Shown here: positions 11,910-23,205 of the stretch, one piece after another
Layout of the letters: every line of letters begins with the position of its first letter
Position numbering within the stretch: the first letter of the stretch is position 1
Origin: Mallotus nudiflorus
Lineage: Eukaryota; Streptophyta; Magnoliopsida; Malpighiales; Euphorbiaceae
Reading direction: 5' to 3'
Assembly (NCBI GenBank): GCA_947683625.1
Contig: CANTUR010000240.1
Location: 1,054,001 to 1,118,000, forward strand
Length of the DNA stretch: 64,000 bases
Program-made: the position numbers and the translations under genes
The notes under the pieces: generated by a model
What the model saw: only the letters and a program-made list of their open reading frames with translations
Told to the model about the DNA's origin: nothing
The model's database searches: none

Positions 11910-12656
11910 GTATGTAATTCGTTCTTTATTCTTTCCACTAGCTAATTTATTTCATAGTTTTTTTTTTCCAATGCCAATTAGTCATCTACATATATCAAAT
12001 TAATTTATTTTAATTGTTAAATAAGAAAAATGGTAAATATGGTCAACTCATACAAAGAAGGATGAGTATACTCGTTTGGTTTGTTCTATAATAATTTTTA
12101 CAAATTAAACAATACCATGGTACGTACGAAACTTTTTTTTTTTTTTTAGAATTTAGGAAGATAATTTCATTCCTTCTCAGTCAAAAAATTGAATCCATAA
12201 TTTTATAATGTTTTAAAATAATTTTTTTCATTTAACTATACATTTTTTTTTTTCATTTAACTACTTAGCACATAAAAGTATTGGGTTAATAACAGTTTTT
12301 ACTTTACTTTCTTCATCCTAAAATTATTATCTTACATTTATTTTTTTAGTCCATTTAAATTATAAATCACTTTATTAAAAAATTAATTAATTTGATAATC
12401 TACCGATAAATTTTATTTAAGGTAAGAATCAACTAATTTTAGTGAAGTAAAATAAGTTGTTCATTATGAATATACGAGCATATGAGGTAAAAAAACTATA
12501 TATATATGGCTGTTTTTTTTTTTTTTTGAAGTTATAATATGGAAATTTTTTTATTGTTTATTGCTTTCTGGATGAGAAATTTATTTTTGGATGAGAAAGC
12601 AAAATGAATATAACACTATCTTAATTTGCCCTTAATCAAGTGCATGGCATTGGCAG

Positions 12657-13138
12657 GAACCAAGGAGAGTGAGTATGCTAAATTTCTACCCTTATGCAAG
12701 GCAATAGAAAAAGGCGTCTTGGATTCTGTCAAACGGTTCCTTGGCATTCATAAAGAAGCAATAAACCAAAAGATTTCAGAATATGGTTCAACAGCTCTTC
12801 ATCTAGCAACTTCGAAAGGGAACATAGACCTTGTGCAGGAGCTGCTGGAGTTAATATCAGATGAAGGAGTAGAAATTACTAATAATGATCAACGTACGGC
12901 TCTATCTATAGCAGCTGGTATTGGAGCTACAAAAATTTCAGAACTCTTGGTAAAAAAGAACAAGAAATTGTTTAGTATCCCGACAGGACTCGACTTACCA
13001 GTTATAACTGCATGCATCTGTGGACATAAGGATACAACTATGTTCCCATACTCTCAAACTCCATTTGAATTGCTACTCCAAGAGAATGGAAAATATGGGC
13101 TTTGCTTCTCCTTGTAACTCTTTCTAGCGAAATGCTTG
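12657..13138 (+). pseudogene. Exon 2: ankyrin repeats
   Basis: The acceptor AG is at 12655-12656. The exon joins in phase 1 so that the DDDQG of exon 1 runs into TKESEYAKFLPL. Ankyrin consensus pieces are visible: YGSTALHLATSKGNIDLVQEL and QRTALSIAAGIGATKISELL. The reading is open until about 13097, where a one-base loss in a G run puts the last 14 codons (ending SSEML) out of frame. The donor GT is at 13139. Without the shift the exon would stay open to the donor. Confidence 0.85.
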
Positions 13139-13194
13139 GTAAGATTCCAATTTTGAGAGGTTATTTGATCTTTGTCAATCATATTTACAACAAA

Positions 13195-13411
13195 GGGGAA
13201 AAGTCCAATTTGCACCCTGGATTTTTGACCTAGGAGCACATTGGACCTATGTTTTTTTTGCCCAATAGGAACTTCTGTTTAGGGAATCTAGACTTTTACA
13301 TATTACAATCAAATTTTATAACTTTTTTTTAATACAATTAAGTACTATAAACTAATAAAAAAATTAATTTTAATAGATACTAACAAACAAAATTGATAAT
13401 TGTTTTTTTAG

Positions 13412-13443
<32 letters not shown>

Positions 13444-14049
13444 CCTAATTATGAAATTTTACAAGTTTTTAAACCTATAATTAATTTTTTAAAATTTTTA
13501 TTAATGATAATTGACCTAAAATTTAATTTTGATAGTTGAATAAAAAATTTTTATTCAGTAATTATTGTATAGGGTTAAAATTATTGTGTAGATTTAAAAA
13601 TTTAAACAAATGAATAAAATTTTAAAAAATTTATTCAACTATTAAAATTAAATGTTAGGACAATTATCAACTTGCTATTTACATTAACAAATAAATTTGG
13701 TCAATTTTTTTGAAATTTATATCACTTAATTTTAGAAGTTTGAAAAATTTAAGCTAAAATTTTTAAAAATTATTTTATAGGTTCAAAAACTTTTAAATTT
13801 GGATTACGTTATATATATATATATATATATTTCTAAAAAAAAATTTAAATTTTATTTGTTACTATATGTTAAAATTAGTTTTTTATTAATTTATAGGATT
13901 TAATTATACTAAAAAAAGTTATAAAATTTGATTGTAATTAGTAAAAGTTTAGATTCTCAAAACAGAAGTTCCTATTGGAGGGGAAAAAAAAAAAAGAGGT
14001 CCAATGTGCTCCTATGTGAAAACTCAAGGTGCAAATTGGACCTTTTCTG
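13195..14049. mobile_element. Mutator-like MITE in intron of the ankyrin pseudogene
   Basis: The 855-bp element has long, nearly palindromic arms. The left arm (GGGGAAAAGTCCAATTTGCA..., with AGGAGCACATTGGACC and AGGAACTTCTGTTT) recurs inverted at 13900-14049. The flanks carry a perfect 10-bp direct repeat TTACAACAAA at 13185-13194 and 14050-14059. It contains TA microsatellites (about 13420 and 13812) and no ORF. The whole unit can fold into one hairpin. The arm sequence differs from that of the 8982-10657 element, so the two belong to different families. Confidence 0.8.
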
Positions 14050-14744
14050 TTACAACAAATAAAAATAATAGAGAACTCAGTAAATTTTTGTTACTCTTGG
14101 TATATTGTCATTCGATATGTAAAAATTTGTAACATATATATATTTAAATATTTTACATTGAATCAATAAAGATGAAACATATGTTATTTGTTACAAATCT
14201 ATATTCTAAAAAAAGTATTATAAATTTGATTGTTGAGTGCGATAATTTGAAAGTTTCAAAGTTGGTCAATTTGATCTGATCATTGAGTTTGATAACTTTA
14301 AATTTGTCTAACAAAAATATTTCTTTCTGCTTAATAGTCCTGGTCTTGCCCTTAAGATTTCTGAAGTCCTTTCGTTTTGCGACTTCGGATTAAATTAAAT
14401 GTGCACACTGACACCATTTGTTTTTCCTTTCCTTTTCATTTGGTTTAATCGAAAAATTTATTGTTGTCTTTCTTGTTGGCAAGACGTTTCACTGGATTTG
14501 GTCTGACGTTGCTCAACCTTGGCTACGACAAGAACCTTTCTTTCAACCACCCCTTTGATTGAATTTGCTAATATGCATGATTTATTTCCTAGTGGCTGCA
14601 AATTGGTATTTTGGAAATGATGGATTTACTCTTGTTTTTATCTATCTCTCTCTTGTATCTTTCGTTTCATTTCCCTTTTTTTTCTTGATAATATATACAA
14701 AAAATTGTTGGTATTATTAGTGATATAAGTTTATTTTTCATGGA

Positions 14745-14842
14745 AGATATTCAAATGCAACTGCTTCCTTCCCCTTGTGATGTGCGAATTCCTGTGATTC
14801 TACAAAATAAGCAAATGAAACAAGAAAATAGTTTAGCACGAG
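14745..14842 (+). pseudogene. Probable exon 3 of the ankyrin pseudogene
   Basis: A short open stretch (IQMQLLPSPCDVRIPVIL...NSLARG) ends at a GT donor after GCACGAG. Joined in phase 1 to 15352, it gives A-R-G-L-K-Q-I-H-D, which continues the family's conserved GLKQIHDLKLKHS segment. The 5' boundary is uncertain. Intron sequence between 13139 and 14744 holds the MITE and otherwise nothing recognisable. Confidence 0.45.
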
Positions 14843-15351
14843 GTATGGCTTCTTTTCTTTCAATAATGTGCATAAAAAAAAAATATTGAGTGCATGCCCA
14901 TAGGAGTTAGTCTAATTATCAAATGTCTTTCTTTATTTCCTTGTCAATTGAAATTATGTAGAGCAACCAACTTGTAATTAACCGGTAGAACATTAATTTC
15001 ATTTGAGTAACTTTTGAATTTAAGTTGTAATATATGCATTTACATTAACTTCGTTATTCTAAAACTTTTCCGATCCTTATAGTTTGTTTTGTCAAACTAG
15101 ATTAGTCAAAACTCATTGGAGTTTAGATATCTAATTGACTTAATACTTTACTGTTTAAAAAGAAGAAGAAAATGTTCAATTCTATGTTTGCAAATAAATT
15201 CAATAGAAAACAAGATTGGTTTTATGTTTTCTACAGTGTTATATCAACTCCGAAATATCTGTTCAAGGCTACTTTCATTTTTCGGTAGCTACTATACTAT
15301 CATTATGAATTTCTCACTGTATATGTTTGTTCAAAAAAAAAACAAATGAAG

Positions 15352-15774
15352 GGCTCAAGCAAATTCATGACTTGAAGTTGAAGCACTCTTTTGCTCTTGC
15401 GCTATTACAATGCATTGCTGAAGACATATCTACCCTGGATGATAGAGAACGAGGAAAAAGAGGAGTAAATGATGCATTCTTCAATGCTATTGACTTGGGA
15501 ATAATTGAAGTTGTTATTGCTATAATTGAAGCCAATCTGAATCTACTCTATGCTATAGATTCAAATTTATGGAGCATAATTCATTGTGAAGTTAGAAATC
15601 GACAAGAAAAATTTTCAACCTTATATATATGCCATTGGAGAAAGGAAGCACACAATGACTTCTCAACTTGATAGGTTTAAAAATAATTTGTTGCATCTTG
15701 CAGCCTTGTTACCACCTCCAAATAGACTTGCCCGCATTCCAGGTGCTGCTTTACAAATGCAAAGAGAGCTACAG
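15352..15774 (+). pseudogene. Exon 4: linker with ankyrin-like repeats before PGG
   Basis: The exon begins after AG at 15350-15351 with GLKQIHDLKLKHSFAL, and ends ...AALQMQRELQ at the donor GT (15775). The N-terminal part reads in one frame to about 15607. A single-base loss in an A run there moves the rest (YAIGERKH, NNLLHLAALLPPPNRL, GAALQMQREL) into another frame. Both halves match the region immediately before the PGG domain in plant ankyrin/PGG proteins. Confidence 0.8.
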
Positions 15775-16086
15775 GTATAAGGTGATTATTCTGAACATAC
15801 TTTAGCATTTTTTTTTCAACCCAGGCATTTCCTTAAACATATAATAGGATGAAAAAACTAGTTGCAAGAACTTGCAATTGATGAAAAGGAGAAACTTTTA
15901 CTTACTCCAAATGCATCACACCTAACGGTTCAATTTGTTACACATTGCCAAGTGTAAAAGATCTAAATGTGTCGAGCATCTAAAATTTGGATGCAAAACT
16001 TCAGGTGTAGGCAAGAATCTCCCCATGGAGAAAACTCTATAACCAACCAATTCATGTTATTTTCTAATGAAATGATTTACATGCAG

Positions 16087-16783
16087 GAAGTTGAAAGTAT
16101 TGTGAATCCTGCACTTAAACGACATGCTAACAAAGATGGTCTTACACCTAGGCAACTATTTACGCATTGTCACAAACAATTAATGACTGAAGGAGAGAAA
16201 TGGATGAAAGAGGTAGTAATATCTTACACTGTTGTTGGTGCTCTCATGATTATAATGGCAATTATGTTTAGTGCAGCAGTCACAATTACGGGTGGTACCA
16301 TTGAAGAAAGTGGGTTTCCAATATTTTTGTACACGAGATCATTTGAGGTGTTTATAAGCTCTGATGCAATTTCTTTATTTTCCTCAACTTCAGTACTAAC
16401 ATTTTTAGGAGTCCTTACCTCACGCTATGTTGAAGCGGGATTTCTTGAATCATTGCCTAAAAAGTTGATCATTGGACTCTCAACTCTTTTATTTTCTGTT
16501 GCAGCCATGATGGTGTCCTTTTGTGCTACCCTTATAATAATACTAGATGGAAATATAAACCTTATAATTCCAACTATTTTGTTGGCTAGTATTCCTGTTG
16601 CCGTTTTCATGTTGTTGCAGTTCCCTCTTCTTGTTGAGATTTTTTATATCCACATATGGACCCAGCATCTTTGATAGAAAAAAGAAATATTGGTACCTAG
16701 CTATTGTTGCTTGCTTTGGTTCAGCCTCTACTGTTGTTTTCCATTGCTTTTGCTGCTACAGAATGGTCTGCAGTTTGATGTGA
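16087..16783 (+). pseudogene. Exon 5: PGG domain with membrane segments
   Basis: The acceptor is at 16085-16086 and the phase is 0 with exon 4. The reading gives EVESIVNP, DGLTPRQLF, and EGEKWMKEVVISYTVVGALM. It then gives a TIT-GGT motif (the PGG-equivalent site, here with Gly-Gly-Thr), and hydrophobic segments around 16225-16290, 16375-16420, 16455-16545 and 16560-16640. One extra T in a T run near 16645 shifts the final segment (ISTYGPSIFDRKKKYWY) out of frame. The reading then ends at 16783. Intron 4 (15775-16086) holds nothing recognisable. Confidence 0.85.
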
Positions 16784-17027
16784 CAGCTGTTCATGTTTTC
16801 TGCTGCTATGTGGATTGCTCGCTAGTTTTTATTTGTGTTGATGTTGTCATTGGGTTGATTTGTTATCACCGCTGGTTAGATTAAGCTTTGTTTGGGTTGG
16901 TGGGTCTTACTCATTTTAATTAGTTGCTCTCTTTTATTTATGGTTTTATGGTTTTTGGGTTTATTTTGCCCTTTTGTTCTTTTTTGTTCATTTTCTGTTG
17001 TCTTGTACTATTGTATTAGTTCTATTA

Positions 17028-17033
17028 AATAAA
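17028..17033 (+). terminator. Polyadenylation signal AATAAA of the ankyrin pseudogene
   Basis: A canonical AATAAA lies about 245 nt after the last reading, following a T-rich 3' region, at the expected place for the 3' end of this transcription unit. Confidence 0.4.
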
Positions 17034-17127
17034 AGCAGAATATTCAGACATTCTCAAGTTTTTTTTTTCTCAATTTACTATTAAATAAAAGATGAATATT
17101 CATTTATAAAAAGGAAAATAAATTAGT

Positions 17128-17225
17128 GAGGAGTTGTCTTGGTGCTAGATGTTATGAGGTGTAAAGTTCAAATCCTAATGCCATTAGTTGAGAAATATAA
17201 GAACTTAATTAAATATAATTCTCAA
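17128..17225 (+). repeat. Possible SINE-like tRNA-derived head
   Basis: GTTCAAATCC at 17166-17175 matches a pol III B-box, and the upstream GGTGCTAGATG could be a weak A-box at about the right distance. No tail, target duplication or second copy was found, so this is tentative. Confidence 0.2.
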
Positions 17226-17325
17226 GAAAATTAAAGTAATTAACCCAATTCTTTTTTCATCTCTATTTACTCTATTCATTATGTATTTTTTTTATGAATG
17301 CTATTGCAATTCTCAATTTTGCATA

Positions 17326-19189
17326 TGTAGACGAGATTTAGCACGTGCCCAAATATTTGGCGACTACGATACTGTGTGGGTTTGAGGTCCACTAGAAAAT
17401 ATGAAATAGGTCTTAAAGTCTAATTAGAGATAGAGTTGCCACCCGAATAAAAGTCAAGACACATTATACAATAACTGGATTTCACGGAGGTTCTCAGAAG
17501 CCGTCATGAGAGATCGAGTTAAAAAATTGGGTATAAACTTTTGAAATGCCCACCCAATCTTGCGGTTGGCCTTCATTTATGTTTTGTATTTTATTACCTT
17601 TAATTATTTAAGTATTTCTCTATTATCACATGGATTGCAATTTCCTTCAAACAATTGTCGCATTTTATAATTAAGTCCAAGTTTACACATTAATTCCTTT
17701 TATATGTTTGGTCCCAACATTCACCATAAACAAAATAAATGATAATAATTTATAGTCATACATTCAAATCAAACAGGGAAAGAGATTAAGGATTAAAACA
17801 CTTTATTCAAATGGAAGTATAATAGACAGAAAATAAACCAAAAATAAACCAAAAGTAAACTACTCGAATTAAATAAAACCTCTTAAGAACTAATTAACGA
17901 GATAAATACTTGGTGATTAGAAATCATTGGTAATACTCCTACAATAGACAAAATATTAGCTCTGAAAAAATACATAAAAATCCACAAGATTAGCTCATGA
18001 ATCAACTTAGTGAAACAAAAGAAACAAAACCGTAAACAAGGTAAATATTAAACCTTAATTGAACATATTGTAGGATAATCATATGAAATAGACTTGAGTA
18101 TGCTAAAGCCTATACATACAAGGGAACCCTATATAATTAACAATAAAAAAAATGAGACAAGATCATATGAAGCCCTGTAAGAGTAGCAATCACCTCTGTG
18201 AAGAGGCGATCGTCTAATCAGTAATCTCAAACAACTCTCAAACTAGCAAAGCTTTCACTTCAAGTAAGGATTTACTATTGCAGACAAGCTAGATGCACAA
18301 CTACACCTAAAACTCAAGAAATCATGCTAAAGGCAAGACATATTACAAATAACATACACAAGGAAATGAATACACAAACTAGTAAACAAATAAACTAGAG
18401 ACTATGCGAGCAAGTAAAAGGATTATGCAAATCTATAAATTGAACTTGAAAAGAATTAAGATAATCACTAAAGAATGAGCTTTCAAAATGTTAGCCCTCA
18501 TAAATGATTAGGAATGTTAGTCTTCCCTTGAATGATAGCTTCTTCCCTTCTCTTTCTTAAAAAAATAAATCCTCTAAGCTTTTTTTTTTTTAAGAACCCT
18601 TTTTTTCTTTTCTCTTTAGAACTCCCTCCTTCTACTATTTTTTTAAGAGTTCCCCTCTAATGGTTCCTAATGGCTTCCCCCCTCCTCTTTCCTTTTTTCT
18701 TTCCTTTCTCCTTTTTTGTTCACACCTCTAGCCCATTCCCCTACTACTCTCCTTCATCATTGCCTTTTCTAACTTTTTTATTTTTAAAGAGGCTGAGCTA
18801 TAGTCAAGGTGGGCCCATCCTTAACAATTATTGTCACTTTTGCATTTAATACATAAGCAAGTGACAAGGTGCAGAGGCAGCGCCTCTAAGAAGAGGTGAT
18901 CGCCTCTTTACTTGCTGCCATAGAGGCGATCCCCTTTTCATAAAGGGGTCTCCTCTCTGGCCTGCCTTGCATTGGGTTTGGTGGGCTGGGGCAGTTTGGG
19001 CTAGTTTTGTGAGGGTTTTGGGCTTGTTTATGGGTTTTCAACCCTCAGGTTCATTCCTGAGAAAATTTAGGTTTTTCCTCTTGTATTCAAATTTTACATT
19101 TCTTTTCATTAAGCTCTATTTGCGGGCTGACCAAATCGAGCATCCACAATTCGCCCCCTGTCGGGGGTCAATCTAACTAGGCATCTACA
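17326..19189 (-). repeat. 3' LTR of the Tat-type element
   Basis: On the plus strand it begins TGTAGA and ends TCTACA, a 6-bp terminal inverted repeat. It is homologous over its length to 31951-33822 (for example GAAATATGAAATAGGTCTTA and CCTTTAATTATTT). It contains two clusters of the GAGGCGATCGCCTC-like motif (18186-18215 and 18871-18958). Just beyond it (19190-19215) lies a purine-rich stretch on the minus strand that fits the polypurine tract. Confidence 0.8.
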
Positions 19190-19329
19190 GTTTGCTCCTT
19201 GATTTTTTGAAAAACCAAATGCATGCAATGATAATTTTTTTAAAAATTACACACACAACATAAGCAAATAATAAACAATATACCTAACTCCCGAGTTTCA
19301 TTTGAGAGACGGATTCTTCAATCTTTAAA

Positions 19330-19985
19330 TGTGACAGTGATCCTTGGATTTTCTTGGCCTGATCAGCCACTCATTAATACTTGGTAAGTTATTTGAAAAT
19401 GATGATCCTTAGATTTTCCTGGCCCAATACACTATTTAATCAAAGCAAAAACTCTTGAGTTTTCCTGGCCCAATACACCACTTAATTGAAATAAAGACTT
19501 TCAGGTTTCCTTGGTCTGATACACCACTTAACTAAAATAAAGACTCTCAGATTTTCCTGGCTCGATCGCCGCTTAACTGAAACAAAGACTCTCAGGTTTT
19601 CCTGGCCTAATACACCATTCATCTGAAATATGGACCTCGGGGATATAACCCGACCAGCCCTTTTCTAATCACGAGCTTCGGGGATATAACTCGAATAACC
19701 ATTGATCACAAGCTTTGGCGGTATAACTTGAACAACCCGTCCTTGATTTTGAGCTTTGAGGATACAATCTGAATAGCCTTTCTTGATCACGAGCTTCGGG
19801 GATACAACCCTTATGATCTGGCCCACTCATTGCTTGACTGAAATGAAGACTTTTGGGTTTTCCTAGCTTGATCACCACTCAATTAAAAGGAAGACTTTTG
19901 GATTTTCCTGACTCAATTGTCACTCAACTTAGAATGAAGAATTTTGGGATTTCCTAGCCCAATTGTCACTTAACATAGAAAATCA
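19330..19985. repeat. Minisatellite next to the 3' LTR of the Tat-type element
   Basis: About seven diverged units of roughly 45-50 bp with the core AGACTCTCAGGTTTTCCTGG and a CAATACACCACTTAA tail span about 19330-19655. Four units of a second type follow (core GAGCTTCGGGGATATAAC, about 19625-19810), then three to four units of the first type up to 19985. Tandem repeats beside the 3' LTR are a known feature of Tat-type elements. Apparent ORFs here are by-products of the repeat. Confidence 0.75.
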
Positions 19986-20105
19986 ACTAGAGAACTTTAA
20001 TCCAACAACCTTAATTCTGAGACGCACCCAAAGAAATTCTTTCAATTTTAATCACCATTATTTTCTTTTTTTTTAAAAAGACCTAACTTAAACCCTCCTT
20101 TTTAC

Positions 20106-20113
20106 TATAAAAA
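20106..20113 (+). promoter_or_regulatory. TATA box for the antisense gene in the Tat-type element
   Basis: TATAAAAA lies 97 nt before the ATG at 20203. The stretch between is pyrimidine-rich (CT-runs 20122-20185), like many plant 5' leaders. The placement suggests the antisense gene had its own promoter rather than relying on the LTR. Confidence 0.5.
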
Positions 20114-20202
20114 CACACTTTTATTCTCTTTTCCTTTTCCTCTCTTCCTTCTCTTCTCTTTTTCTTTTCATTCTTCCTTCTCACGCACCTACTCTTTTAA
20201 AA

Positions 20203-22810
20203 ATGGATGATAAGAGGATGCCACCAATGCCCGAGTTGGACTAGATTCCTCCTTCTACAAGCACCCCATATAGCCTCAGATTATCAAAGGGGGATACAAT
20301 CCATCCCTTAGTGGATTTGAGGAGTTATATTTCTTTTTCGGCATCCAAAGAGGTTAGTTTTTAAATCGTTCTCATTTTCTTGCAAATTATATTGGGTTAG
20401 ATTGCATTTATTCTCATTTGTCATTTATGATTGAAAACTGGATTGATTGATCATGCATTTCATGATTTTGGTGAAAAAATTAAAAACCATTCGTGATACT
20501 TCACTATGTAAAGACGATCGCCTCTTCGTTTAGGCGATTGCCTCACCCATGAGGCGATCACTTTATGGCAAGGGGCAATTACCTCTATGCTAGTGCACAT
20601 GGGCATTGCCTCATGCACATAGGTGATTGCCACTATGAAGAGGCGATCACCTCACCAATGAGGCATTGTGCCTTATTAACAGGGTGAACCAGCTTGTTCT
20701 ATAATTACTTAGTCTTCTTTTTTTTTTTTACTTTAAAAAGCAACAAAACTGTACTATATTCATTTAAATTCCCTAATTCTTTTACGGCATAATGCACAGA
20801 CATTCAAGGGGGCCAAAAACTTTCATAGGGCCTAAGTTTTCTATAATGATTTATTTGATGATCAAAAGGATCAGATCCAAGACATAGGATTTGAAGACTT
20901 CATCCTCTTACTTCCCTAAGAGTAGGGTTGGATAGACTATCAGCCACTCCACACATTAATAGAGAGATGGTTTAACAAGATGCATACTTTCTACCTCCCC
21001 TTTAGGGAGCTTACTCTTGATCTCGTCTCTTTTACTGTTATCACCAAGATCGTGTGCATTGGAGATTCCTTATTGATGTGAGCCTGCACCAGCTAACCCC
21101 AGAGTAGGCCGCCTATACTGAGTACTTTTTAGGAATCATCCCAGATATGAAGGGGACTCATACTCTCAAGCTTGAATCGATTCAGAGATTTTACACCCAG
21201 GACAGAGCTATGGTGATGGTCACCCCATGAGAGATTGATTAAGTGGTGTGTGCTTTTTTGATTTATCTCCTCAACACTACCTTCTTTGTTAATACCGCTA
21301 GCTCGATGGACTTTATATTCTTGCTACCCTTGCAGGACTTGGATTAGGTGTCTACATATTATTAGAGTAGTTATGCTCTGGCCTACCTATACCGGAGCAT
21401 AGATGAGGTGGTCCATAGGGCCAAAAGATTCCGCGATTTTTGGCAAGCTGTATTGGTAGGTTCTACCTCCCTTTTTTCTTGAGTCATTTCAACATCTGCT
21501 CACTAACATTCGTTATCCCTCTTTCTTTTTACAGGTTTGGGCCTTGGAGTTAGAGCTGCTCATTGGTGTGCTGCACGTAAGGAACAGTTTTCTTGCCATC
21601 AGTAGGTGGGGCGCAGCTTCATTTTGAAGAGACATCTAGCCAGAGTGCACATTCACCAACAACATTTGAACTCTCTAATGCCAGATGCGGTACCTATAAC
21701 ACCCACATTATATGTTACCAACTTTGAAAATTTTACCAACTTACTTGTTGATGCTTCCATTGCATATCTAGAATGATTTATGGGGTCTTGAGGGTGGATG
21801 GAATGTGAAGATGACTCATTTTAGGCCGTTAGCTCATAGGAGGGTCCTCCTTTATGGGCCAGGCTATTGAGTCTGGTACTTTGGTAAGCAAGTCCTAAAT
21901 TGGAACCGGGGAGCTGGTGCAAGGCACGTGCCTTAATCCCCTCCTAGGAGCATGTTGTGGACCTATTAGCTAGAGGGCACTGAGCTCGACCAGGCTGTTG
22001 CTAGTGAGCCAGCCATGGACCACACTGTTCGGATCAAGAGTTGGTACGTGGAGTTTGTCCAGACTTACCTCTTGTTAATAGTTCCTTTTGCTGCCACATC
22101 TACTTCTTAGGTAATTATTTGACACTTCCTTTTTATTCAAAATTATCATGTCCTGACATAGTTTTCTCTTATTTTTAGGCTCCAACGACTAGACCTACTC
22201 CTCCTGCCATACCTCAAGTGTATGAGAGAGAGGACTTCAACTGCCACTAAGGAGATGAGAACCCCTTACCACCTCTAGTTCACTATTTATTGCTAGCAAC
22301 TTTGCTTACACTCTTAATTCTTTGGCTCATTACTGGGTTCCTCCTAGAGAGTTGTCTCACCAGTTCTTGACCTTAGACAAGGAGTTCACACTTGTATGTA
22401 CTCTTGGAGATGCTACTCATATGAGTTTGCTCTTAACTTGTCTCCTGAATCATCCTCAACACATTTATTAGTTATAACATTCTCTTAATAATATAGATTC
22501 CTCTAGGGCAAGGCCTTTATATGTATCAAATGATTAAGGCTTAAAGGGACTACATGATGGACATCACCCAACAGTGTAGGGTAATAATCTTTCCTACACT
22601 TACATGTACGCATGCTTGTATGATTTACTAACATGTGATTTGTTTGAACAGGATCATTACAAGGCCAGTCAAGTGAGGACTGCCACCATCGAGTGATAGA
22701 TTGAAGTTCTCTAAATTAATGAGGACGATGATGATGGTGAGGATGGGGGCAATGATAGTACTAGAGGTGGGGATGGCCCTGAGAGTCAGATTCTTGATAG
22801 ACTAGGATCC
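20203..22810 (+). pseudogene. Antisense plant mobile domain (PMD) gene 1, decayed
   Basis: This gene lies opposite to gag-pol. Exon 1 starts at the ATG at 20203 (MDDKRMPPMPELD, then TAG) and reads SKGDTIHPLVDLRSY to a donor near 20350. Exon 2 (about 20795-21452) reads LFDDQKDQIQDIGFEDFI, IERWFNKMHTFYLPF, then ELTLDLVSFTVITKI, and after stops STYY and ALAYLYRSIDEVVHRAKRF. Its W-x-H-T-F-x-L-P-F-x-E-x-T-L core is the plant mobile domain (PMD, PF10536 type). Exon 3 starts at about 21535 (VWALELELL) after a TTTTACAG acceptor and joins in phase 0. A later exon (about 22652) ends in an acidic Asp/Glu/Gly-rich tail. At least six in-frame stops show it is dead. PMD proteins act in nucleus-linked silencing and development (family knowledge); the function inside a retrotransposon is unknown. 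Confidence 0.6.
20507..20670. repeat. Cluster of palindromic GAGGCGATCGCCTC-like motifs (intron of PMD gene 1)
   Basis: About eight degenerate copies spaced roughly 20 nt apart. Examples are GACGATCGCCTC, AGGCGATTGCCT, GAGGCGATCACTTT, AGGTGATTGCC and GAGGCGATCACCTC. The same motif recurs at 23067-23205 and in both LTRs of this element. Confidence 0.7.
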
Positions 22811-23066
22811 ATGAACTATCCCCTTTTTTATTATTGTTTCTATTTATCTGCCTATTGTTGACACTTGCACATTTTATCTTTATCAACTGAATGTTTATAG
22901 AATTCAATTTTTATTGCAATGAATTTAATTTTTGCATATAATTTTAGCATCAATAATTACACAGGTGCCCCTCTTTTCTCTACTATATTTTAATTTGCAA
23001 GGTTGAGACTGTTATGATCCATTAGAAACTTACTGACTAGCATTATAAAGGTGATGGTTTTCTGTT

Positions 23067-23205
23067 GGAGAGGCAATCGCCATATGGCCTTATGCTAGAG
23101 AGGCGATCAGCCCACAACCCTCTACTAAAGAGGTGATAACCTTTTTGTGCTAAGGCAGTGCCTTTTCATGCCACCTCTTTGATAAGGAAATCGCCTTATC
23201 GCCAT
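23067..23205. repeat. Second internal cluster of the GAGGCGATCGCCTC-like motif
   Basis: Degenerate copies include GAGGCAATCGCC, GAGGCGATCAGC, GAGGTGATAACC and GGAAATCGCCTTATCGCC. The cluster lies between PMD gene 1 and the second PMD-like ORF. Confidence 0.6.

Larger units (their letters stand above)
11583..16783 (+). pseudogene. Gag-like/ankyrin-repeat/PGG membrane protein, pseudogene
   Basis: This is an ITN1/ACD6-like ankyrin protein gene with five recognisable exons: 11583-11909, 12657-13138, about 14745-14842, 15352-15774 and 16087-16783. Exon phases agree at each junction (phase 1 between exons 1 and 2; phase 0 between 4 and 5), so the structure is genuine. The domain order is an N-terminal copia-gag-like domain, ankyrin repeats, a conserved GLKQIHDLKLKHS region, and a PGG domain with about four membrane segments. 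Relatives are plasma-membrane proteins in stress and immune signalling (family knowledge). Lesions are start codon ATG to GTG (11591), TAA at 11612, TGA at 11753, and single-base frameshifts near 13097, 15608 and 16645. A Mutator-like element sits in intron 2. The locus cannot make the full protein, although transcription is possible. Confidence 0.85.

Noticed and set aside
18967..19176. Plus-strand 69-residue ORF
   Set aside because: Lies within the LTR of the Tat-type element. The corresponding stretch of the other LTR does not conserve it.
19669..19878. Minus-strand ORF with repeated Ser/Arg/Gly blocks
   Set aside because: By-product of the minisatellite at 19330-19985.
20507..20670. Regularly spaced short palindromes resembling a CRISPR array
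   Set aside because: Plant nuclear context inside a retrotransposon intron. Repeats are degenerate, spacers are only a few bases, and there are no cas genes.
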